Notes: generated by a model not told the origin, from the letters alone. A stretch of DNA of 42,640 bases from Pseudomonas syringae pv. cilantro (GCF_001293775.1 NZ_LGLN01000033.1:8957-51596), one strand, 5' to 3'. Counted from the stretch's first letter, positions 28,043-36,978 are shown. A program made the numbers and translations.

Positions 28043-29944
28043 CTATTCAACCAGGGGCGCTAAACGCTGGTACGCCAGCCCCTTTGTGAGCGGTCTACTC
28101 GGAGCTAGATCATGGGGGAAAGAGTCCGTGACCTTCAACCCGTATGCAACAAGGTAGGCGATCCATTCCTCCTTATAGGGCCTTGAGGCGATCAACACTA
28201 CCGATAGCGCCCTGGTTTGTACCGCCGCCGTCGGGGACATGGCGAAACCGAGTGCGACGACTGCATCCTGCACTAGCTGTTTGGACAACGTTAAAAAACG
28301 CCCATCCATTTCGACGAATAATCCTTTTGCGCTGACCGAGTGCAACGTGCAGATAAACGGATCCCATTTGCTCGAATATGCCGGTCGGAGCCAGACTCGA
28401 TCATATTTTCTAAAGCTTATATCTTGAGTCTCCAGAACTATCGGTGAACGGGTGCGAGTCAGCCGCTGGTTGATGGCATCAACGAGTGCCGGATGGTCGC
28501 TGACGAAGACCTCTTCAGGATGTCCTCTATGGCATTGCTCGGCATGGCGGACATTGAACGGCTCCTGCGGACAGATCGAATCTTGATTGGGCGTCAATCG
28601 TTGAGGCATCACGTTGCGCTGGACGTCTAAAGCTGCGAAATAGCGGGCAAGTTCATCAATGAAATGTGGCGTGGCTCCGGGCTTGGTTCTACGGCTGTCA
28701 ATGAGCACCAGGCGTGAGGTTTCTGGGATGTTTTGCAGGGTGATCAGGAAATCGCTGAGGCTGAACAAGTCACAATCGGTAACCATGATTGTGCTGTATT
28801 TGGGGAGGTCTTGCGGCAGCCGGTAAAAAGGGATTGGTTCTTTTTCAGCATGAAGTTCATGCATGGAGCTCAGACCACTGGAGTACACGACTACCAGTGG
28901 AGCCGAGGCATATAGAATTTGCAGTACCCCCGACAACTGGGCCATGAATTCATGAAGGCACTTCAAGTCCTGCGGGCGAATGATGGATATTCTGGAGTTA
29001 ACGGCAGCGGTGATTTCGTCTTCGTAATCAATATGGCTATAGGACGCAACGACTTGGCTGTATCTTGAATAACTGTAGCGAATTTCATCAGCGGTATAGG
29101 TTGGAAAAAAATTCCGCGAAAGGCGCTCAAGCTGTCTGCGGACAGCCACTTGCAGGTTAGCGTTGGACTTGAGTTGATAGTGATCGCCGTCAGTGATTAC
29201 CCAACCGGCATTGGCGCTAAGCCTAAGCCCTTCTTTCAGCTTCACAGGTACGTCAGTTTCACGGAATAGCGTGCGCTCGCCGCGAATTTGCTCCAGGAAC
29301 CAGCCCATGGCTTCAAGTACAGTCCTCTGATCAGGCGACAACTTCGCTCCCGTGGATGAGAGGGCTGCTCGCCTCTCGTTCTGTGACGCGAAGGCGAGGA
29401 GGGCTTTCACTTGTGCTGATGATGATTCATAAGCCTGCGAACCATAGGTCTCATAAAAGCGCTCAGCGTGGATTTGAGCTAACCCCCAAGCCATCACACG
29501 CTTAATCCGCTGATACCGTGACAGGCTTTCCTGAAAAGAAAGCCCGAGCAAAGTGCGCTCGGGTTCCAGGAGTACGTTGCACCACGGAAGCATGTCGCCG
29601 CTCGTTAGAGACTCAAGCAGTACCTCACGCGAGCCAAGACTCTGTGACAGAAGCAATTTCTTTGCCTTGGGGGGGAGGTGAAAGCTGTCTATAAAGAAAC
29701 TGTTCTTGATAAGCTCGTCCCAGCCCGAGGCGTCTACACCGCACTCCAGAACTGCTACCAAATTCACCCCGTTGCTACGGGCACTCGTTCGTAGCAGGTA
29801 CATGCGCCCGGCCACCAAAGGTAGTTCGAACCCAGCGGTGCGGTACCGTAAAGATACCGTCCGATCACTCCCTGTATCGTGGCAACTCGCTAGGCTAATA
29901 CCGTCGAGGCGATGAAAAATTCGCTTGATCAGATATTTTTTCAA
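28043..29944 (-). CDS. RecD-like protein with degenerate helicase motifs
   Basis: 633 residues from TTG 29944, which overlaps the upstream stop (TTGA). KLSPDQRTVLEAMGWFLEQ (about 200-220) precedes a region that parallels RecD/TraI superfamily 1B helicases. In place of Walker B and motif III it has MVTDCDLFSLSDFLITLQNI and then SRLVLIDSRRTKPG, which can be laid over the DEASM...LLxALP...RLVLxGD pattern. The expected Walker A Gly-Lys-Thr is absent (ILYASAPLVVVYSSG). A C-terminal SH3-like segment (YDRVWLRPAYSSKWDPF) is also RecD-like. I infer a catalytically dead helicase fold kept for binding DNA or partners. Overlap with the recombinase operon suggests a role in transposition. The assignment is by pattern and only moderately sure. 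Confidence 0.5.
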   Translation of the reverse strand: MKKYLIKRIFHRLDGISLASCHDTGSDRTVSLRYRTAGFELPLVAGRMYLLRTSARSNGVNLVAVLECGVDASGWDELIKNSFFIDSFHLPPKAKKLLLSQSLGSREVLLESLTSGDMLPWCNVLLEPERTLLGLSFQESLSRYQRIKRVMAWGLAQIHAERFYETYGSQAYESSSAQVKALLAFASQNERRAALSSTGAKLSPDQRTVLEAMGWFLEQIRGERTLFRETDVPVKLKEGLRLSANAGWVITDGDHYQLKSNANLQVAVRRQLERLSRNFFPTYTADEIRYSYSRYSQVVASYSHIDYEDEITAAVNSRISIIRPQDLKCLHEFMAQLSGVLQILYASAPLVVVYSSGLSSMHELHAEKEPIPFYRLPQDLPKYSTIMVTDCDLFSLSDFLITLQNIPETSRLVLIDSRRTKPGATPHFIDELARYFAALDVQRNVMPQRLTPNQDSICPQEPFNVRHAEQCHRGHPEEVFVSDHPALVDAINQRLTRTRSPIVLETQDISFRKYDRVWLRPAYSSKWDPFICTLHSVSAKGLFVEMDGRFLTLSKQLVQDAVVALGFAMSPTAAVQTRALSVVLIASRPYKEEWIAYLVAYGLKVTDSFPHDLAPSRPLTKGLAYQRLAPLVE

Positions 29945-30279
29945 TCAAGATCACCCAACATTATTCCTGACGCATGCATCATGTCTTGTTCATGACGTAC
30001 TAGACGCAGCTGCTGCTTTAGGTTTAAGTTCTCTTGACGCACCAAGGTCAGTTCAACTCGAAGCTTTGAACACTCAATATTCTGCTCAGAGGGCTTTGTC
30101 GCTTGGTGATTACCGCTGTTTAGGTGCTGATTCAATAGTGATAGAAGCTGAATAACTTCGGAGCTTCCTCTCCCCGGATAAAAAATTTGTCGTGTCGCGC
30201 CGATACGCTCTGCAAGCCAGGTCAGATCAATGCTGCCTTTGCGGACAGGAACAGGGATACTATTTTTAATCAGGCTCAT
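29941..30279 (-). CDS. Small coiled-coil accessory protein of recombinase operon
   Basis: 112 residues from ATG 30279, which has GGGAAGAG just upstream; the longer start at 30360 has none and would overlap the preceding gene by 95 nt instead of 14. SIDLTWLAERIGATRQIFYPGRG looks like a winged-helix or HTH segment. The C-terminal half is a coiled coil (CSKLRVELTLVRQENLNLKQ). The layout (HTH then coiled coil, small, beside tyrosine recombinases) is like Tn554 TnpC/DUF6262 proteins that help set insertion specificity or orientation. Function inferred from context. Confidence 0.55.
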   Translation of the reverse strand: MSLIKNSIPVPVRKGSIDLTWLAERIGATRQIFYPGRGSSEVIQLLSLLNQHLNSGNHQATKPSEQNIECSKLRVELTLVRQENLNLKQQLRLVRHEQDMMHASGIMLGDLD

Positions 30280-30940
30280 CAACTCTTCCCGAAGCTGAAG
30301 GGCGAAGCGATTGCTCAAGTTCAGTTGTGCTAAGTGATCCAATATTTTTGGTTCTTGCATGGCGCCAGTCCAAGAATGGTTTGCAGGTCTTTGCGTCTGA
30401 AAGCTCAGCGGGGATTGAGGTCATTGTCGCACTCGTCATTAATTTTCCACTATCAAAATAGAGGTATTGATTTTCAAGTAGGATTTTCTCAACCAAGTGA
30501 CAGGTTTTCTCAAAATAATATAGATTGGCGTCTGTCCTGCTTACTGGGGTGGCAACTGGTTGCGCTCGGTGGGGCAAGTCCCCCAGTATTTTTTCGAGCA
30601 CTGTTATACGGTGAGTTGCCTCGCTTAGCTGGAGACGAATTACGTCATCAGGAATGCTCGCATTGAGTATTGATTTTGGAAGTTTTACACACAATTTAAC
30701 CGCGTATTGGTCAAATAATTCTTTGTGAGGCGTCGACTTTTTGCGATATAAGGAAGGATCAACGCCAACAATTGCTGCCACCCTTTGAGCTAGGATCGAG
30801 GCATTCTTGATGATTTCGCCGTTCTTCAAGAAGGATTGCAGCACAGCGTGAGTCTTGGATAGCGTGTTTGTGAGCTGGAGTTTTCGACCGGATCTATCAA
30901 CTTTAAGTTGATCTGCAGGGCGAGATGAAGTCTTCCTCAT
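30266..30940 (-). CDS. gmtX: GmtX-like third member of the recombinase trio
   Basis: 224 residues from ATG 30940, with a strong GGGAGGC ribosome binding site formed by the end of the preceding gene (2-bp gap). The N-terminal ~40 residues are basic. NASILAQRVAAIVGVDPSLYRKK could be an HTH segment, and a coiled-coil-like helix follows (IRLQLSEATHRITVLEKIL). No catalytic motif is visible. I assign it as GmtX-like because of position directly after two overlapping tyrosine recombinases, in the order Y-Z-X, as in Gamma-Mobile-Trio islands. The symbol rests on architecture, not on sequence comparison. Confidence 0.5.
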   Translation of the reverse strand: MRKTSSRPADQLKVDRSGRKLQLTNTLSKTHAVLQSFLKNGEIIKNASILAQRVAAIVGVDPSLYRKKSTPHKELFDQYAVKLCVKLPKSILNASIPDDVIRLQLSEATHRITVLEKILGDLPHRAQPVATPVSRTDANLYYFEKTCHLVEKILLENQYLYFDSGKLMTSATMTSIPAELSDAKTCKPFLDWRHARTKNIGSLSTTELEQSLRPSASGRVDEPD

Positions 30941-30942
30941 TT

Positions 30943-33900
30943 TTACTTGCCTCCCAACTTTCGGATCGATTCCGATATCAAATCGAAAGTTTCGTCGAAT
31001 GTGCAGTTTGTGGCTTTAAGAATCGACGCAATTTGGTTGGCTAGGAGCCGGAAGTAGGAAGGCTGGGGGTATTCTGCCGAGAGGAGTTCTGGGGACTTGG
31101 CGATCTTCTCAACTACGGCAGTGTAGTTGACAGACGTCAAGTGTGGATAAGCTTCGGAATCCAATATTTCTGCAATGATGCGGTGGCGAGGGTTTGCCAT
31201 GTCGACCGCGTGCCTTTTTGCTCCAACCAGATCCCGGTACCGGCTTATATAGCCGGGATTGCTGTTCTCAGACTCCAGAAATGTATTGAGCTGATCAGCT
31301 AGTCGTGTATAGGACGCTAATTCGTATCGTGTGATAGTGAGATCTGAATGGTATGGTTCTAATTCTGCCGCCGGCAAATCAGTTGAGCTGAGCTGTACAA
31401 TCTTCTCAATAATTTTTTCGCTTTTGCGTTGGGCCTGTCTCATACAAACATTTATTCCAGGGAGATGGTCTACACCCCACACTGCGCCATCACACAAACT
31501 GCATGTTCTAGCTCGGCGTGTAAACTCCATCAACTTCATAGGGCAATCACCATTTCTCATGCAAATGCAGTGGGTCATGAACAGCGGAACTGTTTCAGAT
31601 TTTACCATCAAATCAAGACCGGTTTCTTGGCTGTTGATAAAATAGAATTGTTTACTAATGAAGTTTTGATCTCTGATAAGTTGCTGTTTGTCCTGGCTCC
31701 AGCCTTCAACAATCGCGCTCCCAGGAGAGTTTGGAGACTTTATCTTGCCCATCAGTGCCTTGTAAGCACTTTCGGTAACTATATTGTTAGCCGTGTTGAT
31801 ATTTTCGAGAAGCTCTTCCGCAGGAAGTATTGTGTAGTAGTCAGACATGTTACCAGATCGGTGGCCGGCTTGTCGGGCCGCGATGGTAACTTCCAGATGC
31901 CCGTAGATCCGCATATGTGTTATCCATGTCGCTCGCAGAGCATGGGGCACATGGACTGCAAGATCTTCGCCTGTTTTGCCTGGTGTGATAAAAGCGTGAA
32001 GCGAATCAGGTGATACGACCGAATTGTACAACCCTTCAAGTCCCTGGGAGAAACGTATCCACTCATTTGAATAAGTAGAGTCAGCGAACGGGAGATCGTT
32101 TCCGCCCCATGGACTGCGAAACAACGGGCAGATTTGACCATAGCCTTGCGGATCTCTCGGATCATTTTCGTAGTAAACGAGGCCTGGAGGTATACGATAG
32201 ATCTCTGTTTGAAAACGTCGCTCATCAAATAAGCTTTCCATTACGTGACCATCAATCACCACGTCCCGAGAGCTTCCGGATTTGTCAGTGTTTATGTGCA
32301 ACATACACAAATTAAATTCATCTATTTTGCTGCTCTCAAAACCCTTGTCAAATGTCCTCAGGTCTAGCCACTGGCCATTCTGAAGCCTCTGGCCTGCGAA
32401 TAACGCAATCGCAAGCATTCTCAGGCTTGAAAGCCACGGAACATACGAGGTTATCATTTCTGTATGTTCGGCCTCAGGGACAAAGTAATCCCCGTACCAC
32501 CAATGATAAATGTTGGGGATAGAGTCGATCGGAATTTCAAGATTTTCAGTTGGGTTGGTTGACCTTTGAATGGTTACTAACGCAGTAATTCCTAGTTCAG
32601 ACAAATCTATCCAATCACTTCGCTTAATTATGGCGGCGTTTTCAACACTGATCCGGCCATCAATAATCATGGTTCTGAGTTGGACGCCTATTGAGTCAAG
32701 CGTATGCATGTAAGCCTTAGCAATAATAGCCGCTTCGCGTGGAAAGGGAATTTTGTTGCTTTTTGACCGGCTGCCGCTGCCTGTTGAGTCCATTTTTATA
32801 TTGACAGGGTTAGAGTATTTGCCGTCTACGATGTCGTATCTAGGGCCATAAGTTCTCACTGTTTCAAAAAACAAATGCACCGCATTGATAAAAGGCTTAT
32901 TAGATTTCTGTGTTCTAAGGGTGTTGCGTAACTGCAAAGCTGTTAACGGAACCTCAAAGCTGTCATCAAGGCCTTTTAAATTGCTTATTGCTTCAACAGT
33001 TTCTTCATCAATCAGGTCGTCGCACCAGTACAAAATACGCTCGAAATCTTCGATGCGCTCGGGGAGTACAATGCGAGAGTCTGGGTGCTGCTCTTTCCAT
33101 AGTGGCAGGTAACAAAATACATAATCCAATAGGAATCGAAAATCATTTACTTGGGCATCGATATAGCCTTGTGATTTTCTTTTTGATTTTTGGAGTTTCT
33201 TGAAAAATTTAGATCCCATTAGGATCCACTGGCTATAGTGCTCCATAATTTCAACTTTCTGTCGACCTGGATAGAACGTATTCGATATCCAGTCAAGGTC
33301 GGCGTTTCGTTTCGGAAATTCGACCAACAGCATGTAGTCTTCTGCTGACACCGCCATGCTGAGCGTGTCCAGCAGACTTCCTTCCTCGGTCACCGCTCCG
33401 CCGGCTTCCGAAAACAACTGCTCGGCACGCTGTTTTATCTTTTGTTCACGACGATTTTCTATTGCCTTTGGTGATGGCCGAGCGTATTGCCTATTGATGT
33501 TTCTGATTTTGTAGCGTCTCAGCTTCTTGTCATGGGTAGGCAGGCTTTTGGCCTCTTCAGGTGTCATGACGTAATATTTAACGTATTCCAAGTATGTCTT
33601 TGTATATCGGGACGCATCACCTTCATGCGTGCGCTTGGCAGCCAGGTACATTCGATAGCGTTCTAAATAGAAGGCTTGATCTGGGGATATTATTTCGGGA
33701 TGTAAAGTAGAAAACCTATTGACCCAGCTAAAGAGCGCGAATTTTCCATGCTTTTTTGTGCTCCCGTAAATCTCTACCATGGCGGGAACCGCCGACCACA
33801 GCTCGTTGAAATCGACGTCTTTGGGTGAATGCCAGTTGGTACGGTACTGCCAGTTACGCGAGGCTCGCTCCAAAGAATTCACACCCTTCGCGACCTCCCA

Positions 33901-34356
33901 GATGAAGCCATACGTATATTTCTCTTCAAATTCCGGATTTTTCTTCCAGGCGTGCGTTATATTAAATGTGTAGGGCAGCGTCACGACACCCTCTGACCAC
34001 AGTATGCACAGAAACTCTTTAAATACTACTCGTAGTCCCGAAACGTCTTCAGCCCATTCTGGATCTGAGCCGGTAAGTTTGTGATAAAGTTTTGTGTCTT
34101 CTGCTTTGTCGTATTCTACCCCTTGGGATATTTCATAGATAATCTGCAGGTCTTGTTCTGATATGTTATTTAGTGGTCTCAGGTGAGATAACTTTAGGAT
34201 TGCAATTCTTTTGTGATACTGCTTGTCGATAGAGTTCTCTTTGAGTCCGTTTTCCTTTGATTTGATTTTACTGATGATTAGGTTGAAAATTATATACGCT
34301 GCTGCTGCGAGTTTTTTAGCGTTTGCTACAGTTATCACTGTCAATAGATTAATCAC
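30943..34356 (-). CDS. gmtZ: Large tyrosine recombinase with zinc-cluster tail, GmtZ-like
   Basis: 1137 residues from GTG 34356, overlapping the upstream stop by 4 nt. Tyrosine recombinase residues sit in the second half: ALFAGQRLQNGQWLDL (R657), PHALRATWITH (H805, R808), AGHRSGN (H832) and Y841, nine residues after that His. A Cys-rich region follows near 925-985 (THCICMRNGDCPMKL, then CSLCDG, then NVCMRQ), probably binding zinc. The first ~600 residues are a long helical N-terminal domain, far larger than in phage integrases. Size and order resemble Tn554 TnpB-like partners and the GmtZ integrase of Gamma-Mobile-Trio elements. All catalytic residues are present, so it should be active. The gene is more A/T-rich than its backbone neighbours. 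Confidence 0.68.
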   Translation of the reverse strand: MINLLTVITVANAKKLAAAAYIIFNLIISKIKSKENGLKENSIDKQYHKRIAILKLSHLRPLNNISEQDLQIIYEISQGVEYDKAEDTKLYHKLTGSDPEWAEDVSGLRVVFKEFLCILWSEGVVTLPYTFNITHAWKKNPEFEEKYTYGFIWEVAKGVNSLERASRNWQYRTNWHSPKDVDFNELWSAVPAMVEIYGSTKKHGKFALFSWVNRFSTLHPEIISPDQAFYLERYRMYLAAKRTHEGDASRYTKTYLEYVKYYVMTPEEAKSLPTHDKKLRRYKIRNINRQYARPSPKAIENRREQKIKQRAEQLFSEAGGAVTEEGSLLDTLSMAVSAEDYMLLVEFPKRNADLDWISNTFYPGRQKVEIMEHYSQWILMGSKFFKKLQKSKRKSQGYIDAQVNDFRFLLDYVFCYLPLWKEQHPDSRIVLPERIEDFERILYWCDDLIDEETVEAISNLKGLDDSFEVPLTALQLRNTLRTQKSNKPFINAVHLFFETVRTYGPRYDIVDGKYSNPVNIKMDSTGSGSRSKSNKIPFPREAAIIAKAYMHTLDSIGVQLRTMIIDGRISVENAAIIKRSDWIDLSELGITALVTIQRSTNPTENLEIPIDSIPNIYHWWYGDYFVPEAEHTEMITSYVPWLSSLRMLAIALFAGQRLQNGQWLDLRTFDKGFESSKIDEFNLCMLHINTDKSGSSRDVVIDGHVMESLFDERRFQTEIYRIPPGLVYYENDPRDPQGYGQICPLFRSPWGGNDLPFADSTYSNEWIRFSQGLEGLYNSVVSPDSLHAFITPGKTGEDLAVHVPHALRATWITHMRIYGHLEVTIAARQAGHRSGNMSDYYTILPAEELLENINTANNIVTESAYKALMGKIKSPNSPGSAIVEGWSQDKQQLIRDQNFISKQFYFINSQETGLDLMVKSETVPLFMTHCICMRNGDCPMKLMEFTRRARTCSLCDGAVWGVDHLPGINVCMRQAQRKSEKIIEKIVQLSSTDLPAAELEPYHSDLTITRYELASYTRLADQLNTFLESENSNPGYISRYRDLVGAKRHAVDMANPRHRIIAEILDSEAYPHLTSVNYTAVVEKIAKSPELLSAEYPQPSYFRLLANQIASILKATNCTFDETFDLISESIRKLGGK

Positions 34357-35819
34357 GCTGCCAGCCTCCTGCGCAAGTCTCGCGCTAGGGCTTCGTAGGA
34401 GTCGGCACGCAGGCTGTCTATGGATTTTGTTTTATTCCAAATCAGTTTAATCTTTTCTGACGCGTCGATCTCGGCCATCATGATTTCTTGGTCGAGTTTT
34501 GCGTAGATCATAGTGGCAGTGATATTGGCATGCCCCATCAGAACTTGGATTTCGGCCAAGGTCAAACCTATGCTTGGTCGACCAGGTATGTAGACAAAGT
34601 TTCTTGCCCAGTAGCCGTAGAAGTGCCGTAAGCTGTGGGATGTATAAGGCTTGCCACCACGCTCAGTAAAAGCCATTTTGTTCTCAGTCTGGGCTTTCAA
34701 CAGCGCGCGATTAAGCCTACGATTTAACGAGTTGGCTTCCAGTGCTTCCAGTAGAGGTGCGCCGTAGCTGTTAGGGCTGTCTGACACAAAAAGGAAATCA
34801 CTGTCTGAAGTGGGGCGCTCGATCTTATATTCTGCCAGTGACTCAAAGAACATCTTTTTAAAGGGTTCGAACATATAGATGTGAGCAGTGGCCCTGCCTT
34901 TATATGGCAGTTCCTTCGCTGATGGGTCGCGACGATTATTCGGATCGGCCACCAGCAGCGTTCGCTCCGAGACCTTGATGTCTGAGATTTTCATGGCCCA
35001 CGCTTCTGACTGCCGCAGGCTGCCCCCACATTGGAGCAGGGCCACAGTCCGCTCTAACGGTGGAAGGCTTTTGAGAAGATCTAGGATCTGGTCGCTCGGA
35101 AAGTCTTTCCGTTTCGTATCCGTGGGAGCCTTGCCGCCCTGAAGGCCGCCTATCGCCTGCCGGAACATCTCATCTGGCTTGGGTTTGAACTCCATAAGGT
35201 TCGACCGCATCTTGCTAATCTCAGATCGGTTACGTGCCCTAGGTTCGAGCTCAATGAGTTCTGCAGGCAGTTCCACTTTCTCCTCAGGGTTAAGGAGGTT
35301 TACTTTCGATAGCGAGTCCCTTAGCAGTGCCGAGTACTTGCGGAGGAAGTCGTTTGCCGCGGCTTTGTATTTGTTAGCTGAGGCGATGGTGATGGGGCTC
35401 CTGCCTAGCCGGGTCGCGATGACTCTGATCAGGTAGTCGTCACTGCCAGCAGCCTCTGTCAAGAGCTTGAAATAGGATTGTAGGGTTTCACTCAAAGCTT
35501 TCGGGTCGATCTCCCCTGCGCCAAGCGCTTTGGCTTCGTAGAGATAATCGACAAGAAATGCGTTGTGGCCTATGTACTGGTAGTTTGCGTTCTCCGACCG
35601 TTTGCTACGGGGCATCCGGTGGATGATGCGTGAATAGGCGTTGAAGGGGGCTACAGGTTCTCCGGTTGCTGCTTCGTACAGGCGGGGCGGGTCGCAGCGA
35701 ATCAAGATCACATTCTTTAAACCACTACCAGCTTTTGGAGGTTGGCCTTCCGCTTCTTTTCTGGTGCCCACGGACGAGCCGCTTGGAGTGAAAGATTCGA
35801 TTAAATTCGATTTTCTCAT
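34353..35819 (-). CDS. gmtY: Tyrosine recombinase, first gene of the trio, GmtY-like
   Basis: 488 residues from ATG 35819 (MRKSNLIESF). The open frame extends to 35864, but that part lies in an inverted repeat and has no ribosome binding site. The catalytic set is complete: CGGSLRQSEAW (R269), TSHSLRHFYGY (H395, R398), MGHANITATMIY (H430, Y439). The ~230 residues before the catalytic domain include a SAM-like core-binding region. It overlaps the next gene by GTGA, and all five genes down to 28043 are coupled. It would cut and rejoin DNA to excise and insert the element. GmtY is my best family guess; a Tn554 TnpA-type protein is the alternative. Confidence 0.72.
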   Translation of the reverse strand: MRKSNLIESFTPSGSSVGTRKEAEGQPPKAGSGLKNVILIRCDPPRLYEAATGEPVAPFNAYSRIIHRMPRSKRSENANYQYIGHNAFLVDYLYEAKALGAGEIDPKALSETLQSYFKLLTEAAGSDDYLIRVIATRLGRSPITIASANKYKAAANDFLRKYSALLRDSLSKVNLLNPEEKVELPAELIELEPRARNRSEISKMRSNLMEFKPKPDEMFRQAIGGLQGGKAPTDTKRKDFPSDQILDLLKSLPPLERTVALLQCGGSLRQSEAWAMKISDIKVSERTLLVADPNNRRDPSAKELPYKGRATAHIYMFEPFKKMFFESLAEYKIERPTSDSDFLFVSDSPNSYGAPLLEALEANSLNRRLNRALLKAQTENKMAFTERGGKPYTSHSLRHFYGYWARNFVYIPGRPSIGLTLAEIQVLMGHANITATMIYAKLDQEIMMAEIDASEKIKLIWNKTKSIDSLRADSYEALARDLRRRLAA

Positions 35820-35826
35820 ATATTGA

Positions 35827-35873
35827 CTAGTCCCTATATGTGTGGTATGAATACACATATACACTAGGGATAG
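35827..35873. repeat. Imperfect inverted repeat upstream of recombinase operon
   Basis: Left arm 35827-35843 (CTAGTCCCTATATGTGT) and right arm 35853-35873, whose complement reads CTATCCCTA-GTGTA-TATGTGT. They are identical apart from short insertions in the right arm. It lies 8 bp upstream of the chosen recombinase start. It could be a recombinase binding site at the element end, or an operator controlling the operon. Confidence 0.5.
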
Positions 35874-35892
35874 TAAATAATCACGCGATTTT

Positions 35893-35930
35893 CGATAGAT
35901 AAATGCTATCGATACATGCTATTTGATAGG
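35893..35930. repeat. Short palindrome and direct repeats near element end
   Basis: CGATAG (35893-35898) and CTATCG (35906-35911) form a palindrome. ATGCTAT occurs twice (35903-35909 and 35916-35922) with a 13-bp period, and GATAG recurs at 35925. Such clustered short repeats are typical of arm or core sites bound by tyrosine recombinases. The element end may be here. Confidence 0.4.
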
Positions 35931-36653
35931 TTGTTGATTTTCTTCAGGCTTCACAATGAGTTTTAGTCTCTAAAGCTGGAACGGGACTACCCCAGCTCGG
36001 CGGCCTTGTCGGTCAGTTACATGGCCCTGGCGCGGCGTGCTGAGCGGTAGAGTGTGGTAGGGCGGTAGAACTGAGAAATGGCAGCGTAATTTCGAATTAC
36101 GATCGCGGATCAGCCTGTGCATACCCTTTTGCTTGTCGGTGCCCTTTAACGCTGAGCATGTTCGACTAAGTCCTTTCTCATGGTCTGCGACTGGGCAGGA
36201 AGTATTCTGTCTCTATGTGATCATCTGGCGTGCCCATGCCCATGCGCTGGTCGATCGTCGCATTGACTGGTACCCCTAGTCACAACGCATTCCCGACGTC
36301 TTTTTGATTTGGTGACCTGTAGGGCGCTTGAGTTGCTCACGCGTCCTCTTCAGTCTCACTCATTGCTAGGAAGGCTGCTCACTGAGCGCGGAAGAGCGAA
36401 TGTCTGCCGGTCTGTGGTTTCCGTTGAATCTGGTTGGCGGCGGCGTGACAGGTAGGTGGGCATTATTCCGCGCACGGTGTCGTGGGCGCATGAGCCTGCG
36501 GGCCGAGAATTGGGTTTCGCTCACAAAAAATTTGCAGTCTGGCGGGGCGTACCGTTGCTGCCGTGTGTGCCGAGGAGGGGATAGGCGATAATTGAGTGCG
36601 CGGAGATTTAGAGCGGAAGTATCTGATTAAAAACAGTTTTTCTTTGGAAGGGA
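35931..36653. other. Gene-free stretch between recombinase operon and tRNA
   Basis: 723 bp without a supportable gene. A 63-codon plus-strand frame (36400-36591) lacks a ribosome binding site and reads as random Gly/Arg-rich sequence. Composition is mixed and no IS or repeat is recognised. It is probably scar sequence between the element end and the tRNA locus. Confidence 0.4.
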
Positions 36654-36727
36654 TGGAGCGGGTAGAGGGAATCGAACCCTCCTCGATAGCTTGGGAAGCT
36701 ATAGTTTTACCAATAAACTATACCCGC
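36654..36727 (-). tRNA. tRNA-Gly (anticodon CCC)
   Basis: A complete cloverleaf on the minus strand: acceptor GCGGGTA/TACCCGC, anticodon stem ATAGC/GCTAT with loop TTCCCAA (anticodon CCC), T-arm GAGGG-TTCGATT-CCCTC, discriminator T and encoded CCA (36654-36656). Its D-loop (ATTGG) and anticodon stem differ from the partial copy at 36769-36822. Confidence 0.93.
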
Positions 36728-36768
36728 ATAACATAAAAAGCTTGCTCACAAAAGCGGTTGTCCAGTAA

Positions 36769-36822
36769 GAACCCTCAACTAAAGCTTGGGAAGCTTTCGT
36801 TTTACCACTAAACTATACCCGC
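36769..36822 (-). pseudogene. 5' fragment of a second tRNA-Gly(CCC)
   Basis: 54 nt match the first three quarters of tRNA-Gly(CCC): GCGGGTATAGTTTAGTGGTA, anticodon stem AAAGC/GCTTT with loop TTCCCAA, variable region and GAGGGTTC. There the homology stops in the T-loop, and the acceptor 3' strand and CCA are missing. It lies 41 bp from the intact copy in the same orientation. It reads as the remains of the original host tRNA after an integration or deletion event at its 3' part. Confidence 0.75.
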
Positions 36823-36978
36823 TCTGAGAAGCGCTTTGAGCGGCTGACTTTGTACCAGAACCCTGCCCTGATTTGAAGCGCTAATTTCGCTGCGTGGCGC
36901 TTTTTCTGCTGATCCCCGCCCTGAAACCAACCGCCCGCTGAAGACATTCCGCAGCTGGCGGTGGCTCTCTGCGCGTTT

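Noticed and set aside
36400..36591. 63-codon frame left of the tRNA
   Set aside because: Gly/Arg-rich random-looking product with no start signal.
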